DNA of 64,000 nucleotides from Lysinibacillus fusiformis (GTDB taxonomy: Bacteria; Bacillota; Bacilli; Bacillales_A; Planococcaceae), in assembly GCA_030027265.1 (NCBI GenBank), contig JASENG010000010.1, positions 89,125 through 153,124 on the forward strand, written 5' to 3'. Positions 25,979 through 34,542 of the stretch are shown here, one piece after another. Both the position numbers and the translations under genes were made by a program. The notes below the pieces were generated by a model. The model was not told the DNA's origin, did no database searches, and saw only the letters and a program-made list of their open reading frames with translations. The first letter of the stretch is position 1. Every line of letters starts with the position of its first letter.

Positions 25979-26006
25979 AGTATAAATAAGTAACAAAAGT
26001 TGTCAA
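25979..26006 (-). promoter_or_regulatory. Sigma-A promoter of the Tad operon
   Basis: On the minus strand TTGACA (26006-26001) and TATACT (25984-25979) are separated by 16 bp. Transcription would start near 25972, leaving a leader of about 120 nt before the cpaB GTG. Confidence 0.75.
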
Positions 26007-26419
26007 AGGTGGGCGGAATTTCATAGCTTTTTTCATAGATACATAGGCATGAGCGGAAAGTTTCGATTTTTGAAATGATTCAGCAATCTTTTTCGGAGAA
26101 TCCGTAGAATTTTGTCGAATAAAATATAAAATGGGGTCAGAGGGCACATTCTAAATGATAAAACTATGAAAATAGGTTCATTTTTTGGATTTTCTTTGTT
26201 TTTGCAGGTAGTTCGAAATGAAAATATTCGGGTTCAAAATGCTTGAGATTGAGAGGGTTTTGGAAAAGGGAGTGGGAGTTCTTGTAGTTGGAATTAAAGA
26301 CGAACTTGAGGGATTTTGGTTTCCATTAATTGTAGGTTGAAGTTATTGAAGCTGTTGTATGTTTTGAAAAGCCTTGCTAAAATTAAGAAATCTGGTTGGT
26401 TGCTTGCTGGTGGATGGAA

Positions 26420-26606
26420 AATAAGAGGAGCATTTCCGGTTATATGTAGAATGGCGCTAGTTTCGAGGTAATTAAGGGAAGCTATTCCGTCTATTCTATG
26501 GGAATTTCCCCATTATCGCGTTTTTTTTGTTGATAGTCGGAATTTCTTCCTCTATTTAAGCTATTTTTTATATAATTTACTAATTAGGGGGAAATTCTCC
26601 GACTAT
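26420..26606 (-). repeat. Right arm of inverted repeat flanking the Tad operon
   Basis: The reverse complement of 9988-10168 (blocks ATAACCGGAA, CTAGC-CCATTC, AGCTTAAATAGA, CTATCAAC). The wider spacer 26007-26830 contains no credible gene; besides this element it holds AT-rich sequence and the hpf terminator. Confidence 0.75.
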
Positions 26607-26783
26607 TTATCTGATTGGTGCTTAATTTGATTTCCAAACGATAAGAACGGACCCAAATTGATTTGGAGGAAATAGTTCTTCTATAATAAGAAATCAACAA
26701 CAGCATTTCTATTAGCTTGATAAGTACAAAATGAATCACTACTATGTAATCCATTGAATTGCTGATAATGGTAGGAGATAAAG

Positions 26784-26812
26784 TAAAAGACCCTCACATT
26801 ATGCAAGGGCCT
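26784..26812 (-). terminator. Terminator after hpf
   Basis: On the minus strand AGGCCCT pairs with AGGGTCT around an 11-nt loop and is followed by TTTTACTTT, about 19 nt beyond the hpf stop. Confidence 0.65.
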
Positions 26813-26830
26813 GTCATTTCAGTTATGAGA

Positions 26831-27382
26831 TTAATTCGTTTCAATTAACCCGTATTTACCGTCACGGCGTTTGTAAACGATGTTGGTTGCATCGGATTCT
26901 GAATCTGTGTAGACGAAGAAATCATGTCCCAGCAGGTTCATTTGCAGAATCGCTTCTTCCTGATCCATTGGTTTTAGGTCAAATTGCTTCGTACGAACGA
27001 CTGTAAACTCTTCATCCTCTGTCGTTGTTGCCGCAGTAGTGTTAAATGCTTCTTGGGCGAAGTAAATGCCTGTACCTTCACGGAATTTACGATTCACTTT
27101 TGTTTTATGCTTTCGAATTTGGCGTTCAAGTTTGTCTACGATTAAATCGATGGCTGCATACATATCATCATGACGTTCTTCCGCGCGAAGTGTAATATTC
27201 TTTAAAGGAATAGTCACCTCTACTTTTGTTTGCTTGCCGTTGTACACTTTTAAGTTCACGTTTGCGTTAGCATCTACGCCTTCACTGAAATAGCGTTCGA
27301 TTTTCTCAATCTTGTTTTCAACGTACTCGCGTATCGCTGGAGTTACCTCAATGTTTTCACCACGAATGTTAAAGTTAATCAT
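26831..27382 (-). CDS. hpf: Ribosome hibernation promoting factor, long form
   Basis: The 183-residue protein joins 70S ribosomes into inactive 100S dimers in stationary phase. The N-terminal S30AE domain (about residues 1-95) begins MINFNIRGENIEVTPAIREYV and contains ERHDDMYAAIDLIVDKLERQIRKHK. A linker leads to the C-terminal dimerisation domain, which has VVRTKQFDLKPMDQEEAILQMNLLGHDFFVYTDSES near residue 130. The start ATG follows AGGAGG. A sigma-H-type promoter lies 122-152 bp upstream. In Bacillus this gene abuts secA1; here the Tad island lies between. Confidence 0.96.
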   Translation of the reverse strand: MINFNIRGENIEVTPAIREYVENKIEKIERYFSEGVDANANVNLKVYNGKQTKVEVTIPLKNITLRAEERHDDMYAAIDLIVDKLERQIRKHKTKVNRKFREGTGIYFAQEAFNTTAATTTEDEEFTVVRTKQFDLKPMDQEEAILQMNLLGHDFFVYTDSESDATNIVYKRRDGKYGLIETN

Positions 27383-27503
27383 GTAAACTCCTCCTTTTGT
27401 TAGCGGATAGGAAAGTATTGATTTTCAATGGTATCCGCATAAGAAAAGACATCATCTCGCCTTATCTCGGTCGAGCTGTGTTTTTCTAACACCTATGTAA
27501 ATA

Positions 27504-27534
27504 TATATTCGCCATAGGTGCAAAAAATCCTACC
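27504..27534 (-). promoter_or_regulatory. Sigma-H-type promoter for hpf
   Basis: On the minus strand GTAGGATTT and GGCGAATAT are separated by 11 bp, an excellent fit to the sigma-H consensus (RNAGGAWWW and RNNGAATWW). B. subtilis hpf (yvyD) is known to be transcribed by sigma-H and sigma-B, which supports the call. Confidence 0.65.
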
Positions 27535-27709
27535 ACTACTAGAGAATCTTTTTCATCTTTCGACAATCTCATTCACATAATCTTAACAAAATCGAAAAAA
27601 AGTATTCACGATTCATTGTTGGAAGGATGCTTAGTATATGTTTACATAACTATGTAACAAGTAAAAAGCAGTTTCGGGCTTTTTATGCGTGCAAACCATG
27701 TCGAAAAAT

Positions 27710-28096
27710 TTATTTTTGTTTAGCCAGCAGTACCTCTTTTTTACGGCGAAGCTTCATTTCGCTAACGATCAGCTCGTCAATATCCTCTTGCGCTTGGAAA
27801 AGAACCCCATATTGATTCCCTCGACCAAAAGGCTTACTCCAAACAATTTCACCAACTGCTTGAATCGGCGTAACATCTAAAACAAACTGGAGCTCCACCT
27901 GTAATGTCGCTCGATTTATGTATTCCCCAAACTTCACTTCCGAAAACATTTTCACGCCTTTCGGACTAATATCTAATATCTTACACGGACTACTGCCAAG
28001 AGCTTCGACTGGCTGTCCATTAATCAATAATTTAAAGCTCGCTTCAATGGGTTCATTAAAAACAAAACGAAACCCTTCTTGTCTTTTAAAATGCAT
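27710..28096 (-). CDS. PilZ-domain protein (likely c-di-GMP binding)
   Basis: The 128-residue cytoplasmic protein is almost entirely one PilZ domain. The arginine motif appears as FKRQEGFRFVF at residues 3-13 and the D-x-S-x-x-G motif as ILDISPKGVKMFSE near residue 43; both contact c-di-GMP in known PilZ proteins. The end is basic (MKLRRKKEVLLAKQK). It sits between fliS and hpf, so a link of c-di-GMP to flagellar output is plausible. The ATG follows AAGGAGGAATCACCT. Confidence 0.85.
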   Translation of the reverse strand: MHFKRQEGFRFVFNEPIEASFKLLINGQPVEALGSSPCKILDISPKGVKMFSEVKFGEYINRATLQVELQFVLDVTPIQAVGEIVWSKPFGRGNQYGVLFQAQEDIDELIVSEMKLRRKKEVLLAKQK

Positions 28097-28327
28097 AGGT
28101 GATTCCTCCTTGAACTATGCGATAAAACGGTGTCTTTTCTAATGCGGATATTCGCTTATTGCCGATCCGCTAAAAACTCCCCTTACACCAAAATAACCAA
28201 TCGCCCATCGCATGTCCATATGACTTTTTACAGGAATTTTGGTTTTAAATGCCAGGACTATTTATAGCATGTTTTCAATTAAAATTAAATCCCATTTCCA
28301 AAACGTTACTCTTTTGAACAAAATGAA

Positions 28328-28362
28328 AGCCTTACATCATTTTGCTTAGTGGATGTAAGGCT
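28328..28362 (-). terminator. Terminator after fliS
   Basis: AGCCTTACATC pairs perfectly with GATGTAAGGCT around a 13-nt loop. On the minus strand a T-rich tract (TTTCATTTTG) follows, 8 nt after the fliS stop. The spacer 28097-28327 shows nothing else. Confidence 0.8.
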
Positions 28363-28369
28363 GAATCTA

Positions 28370-28783
28370 TTAAACTTGTTGTGCGTTGCTAAATTGCTGC
28401 TGGCGTGTAATTTGGATAACTTGCTTCCATGTATCTCGAAATTCAGTAGTTAGCTCGATTACTTCATCGATCATTGCTGTATCGTTTTTGATGTTTGCTT
28501 CGATTAAGCGACGGTTCATAAAGTCGTATAATGGGAGCATTTGCTGAGTAATGGGTTGATCCTGTTTTAACGTTACCATTAACTCGTTGATGATCGCTTG
28601 TGCTTTTTGGATGTTCGTATTTTTTTCTTGAACATCCTTTGCTTCGATAGCATCCTTCGCTTTTGTAAGGAATTTTAAGCAACCATTATATAACATTAAC
28701 GTTAACTCACCAGGTGAAGCAGTAGTGACACTGTTTTGTTTGTAAGCATTAAATGCTGTATTGTGTGTTACCATTGTAAACAC
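28370..28783 (-). CDS. fliS: Flagellin export chaperone FliS
   Basis: The 137-residue helical chaperone binds the flagellin C-terminus and also FliW in Bacillus. It begins with the AFNAYKQNSVTTASPGELTLMLYNGCLKFL signature (residues 9-38), followed by KNTNIQKAQAIINELMVTLKQD and a C-terminal helix with LTTEFRDTWKQV. It is last in the flaG-fliD-fliT-fliS operon, followed by a terminator. Confidence 0.95.
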   Translation of the reverse strand: MFTMVTHNTAFNAYKQNSVTTASPGELTLMLYNGCLKFLTKAKDAIEAKDVQEKNTNIQKAQAIINELMVTLKQDQPITQQMLPLYDFMNRRLIEANIKNDTAMIDEVIELTTEFRDTWKQVIQITRQQQFSNAQQV

Positions 28784-28816
28784 TCCTTATTAGTCGAACT
28801 TTGACTTTCTAGTTCA

Positions 28817-29176
28817 TTATTTTTTCTTATCGTAGTACATTCCATCCATTACTCGAACCGAAGAATAAGGATTCGAATATTGCTTCTCATTTTTTTTGGC
28901 AGTTTGAAGATTTTTCATATCCAATTTAACTTCTTGCATGATTGTGTCAAGTCGCTCACGAATACCTTTATCCAGTTCAATCAGCATGGCATGAATTTTG
29001 TTTTCGGAATCAATTTGAAATCCTTCTTTTTGTAGCAATTCTAAAACCTTCCCGCGTTCATCAAGTTGACGATTAATTTCTTCAATAAAATCGTCTCGTT
29101 CATTACCTTTCGGGATGTTTTCCATATATTGAAATAGCTTGGCAGAAATTTGGAGCAGCAATTGTTGGTTATCCAT
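28817..29176 (-). CDS. fliT: FliT-like flagellar chaperone
   Basis: The 119-residue helical protein lies between fliD and fliS. The charged helices (DFIEEINRQLDERGKVLELLQKEG) and the C-terminal NPYSSVRVMDGMYYDKKK, a typical ending of Bacillus FliT proteins, support a FliD export chaperone. The order fliD-fliT-fliS differs from the fliD-fliS-fliT of B. subtilis. Sequence conservation in this family is low, so the name rests on position and the C-terminal motif. Confidence 0.75.
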   Translation of the reverse strand: MDNQQLLLQISAKLFQYMENIPKGNERDDFIEEINRQLDERGKVLELLQKEGFQIDSENKIHAMLIELDKGIRERLDTIMQEVKLDMKNLQTAKKNEKQYSNPYSSVRVMDGMYYDKKK

Positions 29177-29200
29177 TTTTGTTAACTCCCATCAATATTA

Positions 29201-31810
29201 TTAGGCAAAATATGATGATAGAGTAGTAGATTGACTATTCGCCTTATTAATCATCGTTTCCATGGCTGTAAACTGTCTCCAATAGCGGTCTTCGATAGAA
29301 ACTAGTTTATCTTGCCAAGTATCTATTTTACTATCAACATCTTTCAAATACTTACCAAGTGTATATTGATTTTCAACCATCGTTGCACGACCTGCACGAC
29401 CTTCAATTTTTAACTCAATTGTATCAATCGATGCACGTAGCTTTTGCATAAATCCGCGAGTATCGGCTTCTTTTGCTACACCATCAACTAATATTGTATC
29501 TTTTTCTTTTCCAGCAGTATTTCTAAATAACGTTGATACTGAGTCCGGGTCTTCTTGAAGTGCAGCCCGTAATTTATCTTCATCAATCTCTAATGTCCCA
29601 CCAGAAAGATAGTTTTTAGAAGTTGTGATACCTATATTATATAAGGTGTTAAATTTAGGATTCGCAACTGCAGGATTTGATTGATAGAGTAAGCTTCTCA
29701 TAGATGAGAGACCCTCTCGAATAATGGAATCGCCTCGTAATAAGCCACTTTTAGCTTTTTCTTCCCAAAGCTCTATTTCCTTCTCTTCCAATTCCTTCCT
29801 TTGAGCAGTGGTCAAAGGCTTATAATCGCGATATTTTGTTTCACTTGTTAAATTTGTAAGATCCGTTATTAAACCATTATAAGTTGTAACAAATTCTTTA
29901 ATCTTTGTTATCATATCTTCTACATCTGTTGCAGCTGTTAAAGTAACTGGCGTTATACTGTCGGTTGTTGGTGGATTTGCTGCTTGTTCTTCAGCAATTT
30001 CAAGAGACGCAGATGCATTATCCAATCTCGTTTCACTTAATTCAAACTCAGTATCTGCTTGTTCCTTTACTGCTTTCTTCTCACTAAAATCAACTTGCAA
30101 CTTGGCTAATTCAGTTAATTCGTTTAACTGAGTTTCCATCTCTAATGGTGTAGAACTTATACTTAAATTTTCTAATACTGCTTTCTGAGATTCATTTAGA
30201 GCTGTTATTTTTGTTGAAAGTTCTTCATTTAAAGCTCCATAAGGATTTTCTTGCGTATAATCAATTTCAGATATTGCTTTAATGTCTTCTGGAGAAAGAT
30301 CTTTTAAAAAACTAGTACCAAGTTTACTATAATTACCTTTCTGCTCCTCTACCTTTGCTTCTTGCGTAAAGGTAGAAATCTCTTCGCTCGTCATTGTATC
30401 TAATTTCACTAATTGTTCTTTAGTTAAAGTTATTAGCTTCTTTTTTAATCCGTCAGAAAGGAAAGGATCATCATTAATGGACGTATAGATATCCTCTATA
30501 CTAGCGTCTGCATTAATCGTTAAATTATTTAATTCTGTTACTTCATCACTAACAAGATTTGCAAAAAAGTCGTTATTATTAAAATCTTTTAATTCAGCAG
30601 AATTTTTAAAATTACTTAATTGAGATACGTTCATCGTATCTAACAGTAATAACTGATCCTTCGTTAAGCTTGTTAATTTTCCTTTTAGGTCATCGGAAAT
30701 ATCTAATGTACTAATTGAATCCCTAATTTCATCAATGGATTTATTTTCGTCAATCGTTAAAGAAGCAACAATCTCATCAATTTCCGTTCCCTCTAAATTT
30801 GAGAAAAATTCTGATTGATTGAAAGAACCAAAGGCTTGTTGTTCCGTATAATTTAATAGACCAGTAAAAATGGTATTATATTGATTTTCAAATGTTGTTT
30901 GTGCAGATGAAAATGCAGCATCAGCTGTATTCTTCGCATCCAATTTCTTTTGATAATCTTGATTTGCATTAGTATATTCGGTTTGGGCAGCCTCTAAATA
31001 ATTTGAAACTAAGGCACTGCCATTAAATGTATCTTTTAATGTAACACTATATCCTGAAATCGAAAAAGTATTGGTCGAACGTTCTGTAGCAATCCCATTC
31101 ACTTGGAAAATTGCGTTTTTACCTTCTTCTGTTACTAAGTTAGCAGGATCTGAAAACCCGAATGCTTTGAAAACATCCTGACCAGGACCAGCTTCCACAA
31201 TAATTTCCTGATTCCCTTTCACATCTCCAGTGTTTTTGGCAGTAACAGACAATTTTCCGTTTTCAAACACCGCATTGACACCAGCAGTACTACTATTAAT
31301 TTTGCTAACAAATTGATCGATAGTCATATCAGTTGTAAATTCAATTTTAGTAGCTTTAGAGGCTAATGTCCCATCTGCTTGAATTGCACGAATATCAATT
31401 GAGCTACCGGATACCGTAACTCCACTATTTTTAAAAAGATCACCTAATGTAGTAGTACCTGTTCCATTAACCTGTGTTCCTACTCCTCGTGCTGCAGTGG
31501 CTAATTGGGATACCCCTTCAATCGAAAGCGTACCAGAAGCTGCACTCGTTGCCGTGGCTGAAACATAATTAGAATTTGAAGATGTCGCTGTTTTTGTATT
31601 TAATGATTTCAAAACAAAATTATCAGCAATATATGTATCTAATGTTTTTAATTTCGAATTCACATCACGATAAGCATCTCGTTGCCATTCGTAGGTTTGT
31701 TTTTGTTGTTCTAACTTATCTAATGGTACTCTCTCTGCCTGCATTAGCTTTTCAACCAGGCTATCTATATCCATCCCTGAAGCTAATCCACCAATTCTCA
31801 TTGTTGACAT
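29201..31810 (-). CDS. fliD: Flagellar cap protein FliD (HAP2), enlarged
   Basis: FliD caps the filament and guides flagellin assembly. The N-terminal domain (MRIGGLASGMDIDSLVEKLMQAERVPL...) and the C-terminal domain (ATDVEDMITKIKEFVTTYNGLI, then LLRGDSIIREGLSSMRSLLY) are clear. At 869 residues it is well above the usual 450-700. The extra length is a mostly helical, acidic insert of about 350 residues, roughly 265-630. It contains internal repeats: GKLTSLTKDQLLLLDTMNVSQL, KKLITLTKEQLVKLDTMTSEEI and TKITALNESQKAVLENLSI. ATG at 31810 follows GGGGGAAATGTA. Confidence 0.95.
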   Translation of the reverse strand: MSTMRIGGLASGMDIDSLVEKLMQAERVPLDKLEQQKQTYEWQRDAYRDVNSKLKTLDTYIADNFVLKSLNTKTATSSNSNYVSATATSAASGTLSIEGVSQLATAARGVGTQVNGTGTTTLGDLFKNSGVTVSGSSIDIRAIQADGTLASKATKIEFTTDMTIDQFVSKINSSTAGVNAVFENGKLSVTAKNTGDVKGNQEIIVEAGPGQDVFKAFGFSDPANLVTEEGKNAIFQVNGIATERSTNTFSISGYSVTLKDTFNGSALVSNYLEAAQTEYTNANQDYQKKLDAKNTADAAFSSAQTTFENQYNTIFTGLLNYTEQQAFGSFNQSEFFSNLEGTEIDEIVASLTIDENKSIDEIRDSISTLDISDDLKGKLTSLTKDQLLLLDTMNVSQLSNFKNSAELKDFNNNDFFANLVSDEVTELNNLTINADASIEDIYTSINDDPFLSDGLKKKLITLTKEQLVKLDTMTSEEISTFTQEAKVEEQKGNYSKLGTSFLKDLSPEDIKAISEIDYTQENPYGALNEELSTKITALNESQKAVLENLSISSTPLEMETQLNELTELAKLQVDFSEKKAVKEQADTEFELSETRLDNASASLEIAEEQAANPPTTDSITPVTLTAATDVEDMITKIKEFVTTYNGLITDLTNLTSETKYRDYKPLTTAQRKELEEKEIELWEEKAKSGLLRGDSIIREGLSSMRSLLYQSNPAVANPKFNTLYNIGITTSKNYLSGGTLEIDEDKLRAALQEDPDSVSTLFRNTAGKEKDTILVDGVAKEADTRGFMQKLRASIDTIELKIEGRAGRATMVENQYTLGKYLKDVDSKIDTWQDKLVSIEDRYWRQFTAMETMINKANSQSTTLSSYFA

Positions 31811-31831
31811 TACATTTCCCCCATACGTTCT

Positions 31832-32185
31832 CTATATTTTTTCATCGACAATCATTCCTACTAATTTTTGCATCTCATAAAATACATCCAAAAGTTTTTT
31901 TGAAGGTATTTCTCTTACAACTTCTTCGGTATTAGAATCTACTAGCTGAACAAAGTATTCCTCTAATCCTTCATGAAAAACAAATTTCAACTCGCTATTA
32001 TTTATTTCAAATATTTCATTAATGGAATCAACCGCTTGTTTCATTTGCTCATAAGAAGTCTCATCTTTTACTTCTAGTTTAGAAACCTTAAGTTCATCTA
32101 TATCTTCTAATTCTTTCATTTGAGAGTCATTTAGCTTTTGTGAAGCTATTTTATTATTAGAATGTCTTTGAATATCTATACGCAT
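31832..32185 (-). CDS. flaG: FlaG family flagellar protein
   Basis: The 117-residue protein starts at the ATG at 32185 after GGAGGATTACAG. The C-terminal half (ELKFVFHEGLEEYFVQLVDSNTEEVVREIPSKKLLDVFYEMQKLVGMIVDE) is the FlaG domain; the N-terminal half is variable and charged. FlaG influences filament length. It is the first gene of the operon with fliD, fliT and fliS, behind a sigma-D-type promoter. Confidence 0.92.
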   Translation of the reverse strand: MRIDIQRHSNNKIASQKLNDSQMKELEDIDELKVSKLEVKDETSYEQMKQAVDSINEIFEINNSELKFVFHEGLEEYFVQLVDSNTEEVVREIPSKKLLDVFYEMQKLVGMIVDEKI

Positions 32186-32220
32186 CTGTAATCCTCCAAA
32201 CAAAAAGCATCTTAAACTAT

Positions 32221-32247
32221 TTATCGGAAATATTTTAAATAACTTTA
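32221..32247 (-). promoter_or_regulatory. Sigma-D-type promoter for flaG-fliD-fliT-fliS
   Basis: On the minus strand TAAA (32247-32244) and CCGATAA (32227-32221) are separated by 16 bp, close to the sigma-D consensus TAAA-N14-16-GCCGATAT. It lies 36 bp upstream of the flaG start. Confidence 0.6.
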
Positions 32248-32744
32248 TCTATTTAATACAATTTAAACGATCATATTTTTCCAAATTTTTTATGTCTCTA
32301 TAAGAGAAATTAGTATTTCCCAAATTTTATTTGCTTTTATACTCAAGTAAAATAATTTTTATACGGTATGCTGATATTTTTTATCATTATAATATGTTTC
32401 AAATTCAAATGCATTTTTGCTTTTCTTCCCATTCCATGTTCTTAATGTAACTAGATTTCCCTTAAAAACTCTTATGGTAAAATTTGATTATACAGTGCCA
32501 TAATGTGTTGCATCAGAAAGAAAATTTAAACGTGAGATATCAAAGAGATATTATATGAATCAATTTCATAAATCATCTTTTTTCGGAGCTTAAACTCTAC
32601 AGGATTAAAATTTAATTATGCTGTGTGGCTTTGTTCATGTAATAAATAGTTCATTCGATTTACTGCTAATTTGTAGTCATTATAATTAAACGTTACCAGA
32701 TTAAAATGTAATTTTGTTTTTTTCTTGTGCGATGGAGACATTAT

Positions 32745-33440
32745 AACTAAGCATTTACACGTTCAACGGCAGTTCGCTCTCTTTATAGAGGGCTTTCCAT
32801 AAAATTGTTTCTCTTGCTGGATACGTAAATTTTTGAATATCCGCAATACACTTATTTCGGTCATACTGAAAGGTGTCCTTTAAAGCACTACCAAAAGACA
32901 TTTTTTCCATCGCTGTTCTTTTTTCGCCCCAATTCGGTTGATTGGTGTTTCTTTCCAAAAAACGGAATATCTATTTGTTCTTTTAGCTCTTTTTCATATG
33001 TTCTAAGCTTTGATGCTTTTTCTGCTTCTTCAACTAACCAAGCTCCTCGTTCAGCTTTTGATTTGCGTCCACAAAGTGAGTGGCATCAAATCCAATATGT
33101 TCATCGTCTAAGAAGCCTTCTGCAATGGCTAGTTGAATCAGTGTATTATTCGATTCACCAACTACTTCTGATTCAGTAATAACTTGTTTCGTGCGTGAAT
33201 AGGAAGCTTCCGACGGTACAACATCGGACACGAGAAACCCACAATGTAGTCGAAATATAGGAGCTTGGACCAAACGGTTGACTTAAAGTCCTTAATTGTT
33301 GGATTTAATTCGACAATACGCGCGATAAGGGATTGAATCATCGCACCGTAATTGAGTTCACGTGGTGCGCCTTTAATCGTCCTTTTTGGCAACAACTGAA
33401 AAATAGGTTGAAAATCAACCGCTCGAAAAAATGGCATCAA
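32745..33440 (-). pseudogene. Decayed IS1182-like transposase
   Basis: Three frame-shifted pieces in transposase order are visible on the minus strand. The N-terminal piece has YGAMIQSLIARIVELNPTIKD. The next has RLHCGFLVSDVVPSEASYS, then FDATHFVDANQ, corresponding to the first catalytic Asp region. The last has CIADIQKFTYPARETILWKALYKE; shifting the frame after this gives ERTAVERVNA and then a stop. The pattern matches IS1182-type transposases. It is non-functional. Flanking sequence from 32248 to 32744 is AT-rich and shows no gene. Confidence 0.7.
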
Positions 33441-33964
33441 AACGATGAGAACTTTCCCCTTCTAATAGTTAATGGATCTCAAAAGGACAAATTTTTCTTA
33501 CAATAGTCATAAGGCATTCAACTCTTGATTAATTTGGTTTCGTCGCTAAAATTATTCCAAATTGTGGAGGTGCTCATTTTTTATTGTTTAAAACCCTTGA
33601 GACAGAAGGAATTAGAAATATGAAATCAACTCAAATACATAATAATATTAGAAATGGATTTCTTCTGCTATTTGTCTAAACAGAATTTTATTTTTAGTCC
33701 TTCGAATATGAACGTAAAATTTACTAATTCTTTGATTTGAATCATATCCTTCATTTAAAATTATGTTATAAATTAAGTCAGAACCACCAGTATAACTATT
33801 GGTTTGCTCTGCGCGTGAAGCTGAGGAACTGGCCCATGTCTAAAGTCATACTGAAGGTCCGTCAACCGCACTCCACTTTTACACAAACCGCTAAAACGGC
33901 TTACTTATTTTTTCTTTCTCTTTATTTCTTCTCCCGTGAAGGAGTCAATGAATGAATTCTTACA

Positions 33965-34222
33965 TTGTCATCTGATCTTGCAGAATATTTTCTTGTAATT
34001 GATTCCTTATATACTCTTGAAGCTAAGCTTTCAGAAGAGAAAACGAGTACCCTCTATCGAAAACGCAAAATCTATATGGAAACAGTCTTTGGTTCCTGGA
34101 AGGCTAATTTGCATTTCTCTCGATTTTCTGTAAGAGGAAAATCGAAGGCTGAAAATGAAATGGGCCTCGCCTTAATGGCAGTGAATTTGAACGTACACAA
34201 TTTCACCTTTCTCATTATGTGA
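33965..34222 (+). pseudogene. C-terminal fragment of an IS1182-type transposase
   Basis: The translated piece contains LYRKRKIYMETVFGSWKANLHFSRFSVRGKSKAENEMGLALMAVNL, the usual C-terminal end of IS1182-family transposases with the catalytic Glu region. There is no N-terminal part on this strand nearby, and 33441-33964 holds no other gene. It is opposite in strand to the fragment at 32745, so at least two insertion or rearrangement events occurred here. Confidence 0.7.
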
Positions 34223-34262
34223 AGCTAGTTATGTCCCAGCCTCTTTCAAAAGATACATTAAA

Positions 34263-34299
34263 AGCGAGGGATTCGACATTGAATGTCGAGTCCCTCGCT
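34263..34299 (-). terminator. Strong hairpin downstream of the Ig-like protein gene
   Basis: AGCGAGGGATTCGACAT pairs with ATGTCGAGTCCCTCGCT around a TGA loop (one G-U type mismatch). On the minus strand it is followed by TTTTAATGTATCTTTT. It may end the transcript of the gene stopping at 34543, some 240 nt earlier, or be part of the adjacent IS remnant. Nothing else is seen in 34300-34542. Confidence 0.55.
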
Positions 34300-34542
34300 A
34301 TAATTAAACTAACTGGTTATTTAATAGAACTAGTAACACTAGTGACTTTTATAATCCATTTAATATCCTTCGTTTTATTATTTCATTAAAATTCATACAC
34401 ACAACTTTCGAATGTGTTTACTAATCAAATATAAAGGTAATTGCGTTTTAGATATCACATAAATATTAGTAGTCTATTCAAGGAAGTCTGATTAAAAATG
34501 CCGTATTGACCAAAACGCCATCAATCCCTAAGAAGGTAATTT

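Noticed and set aside
33737..33955. Plus-strand 72-codon ORF between the two transposase fragments
   Set aside because: No recognisable transposase or other motif and no ribosome binding site.
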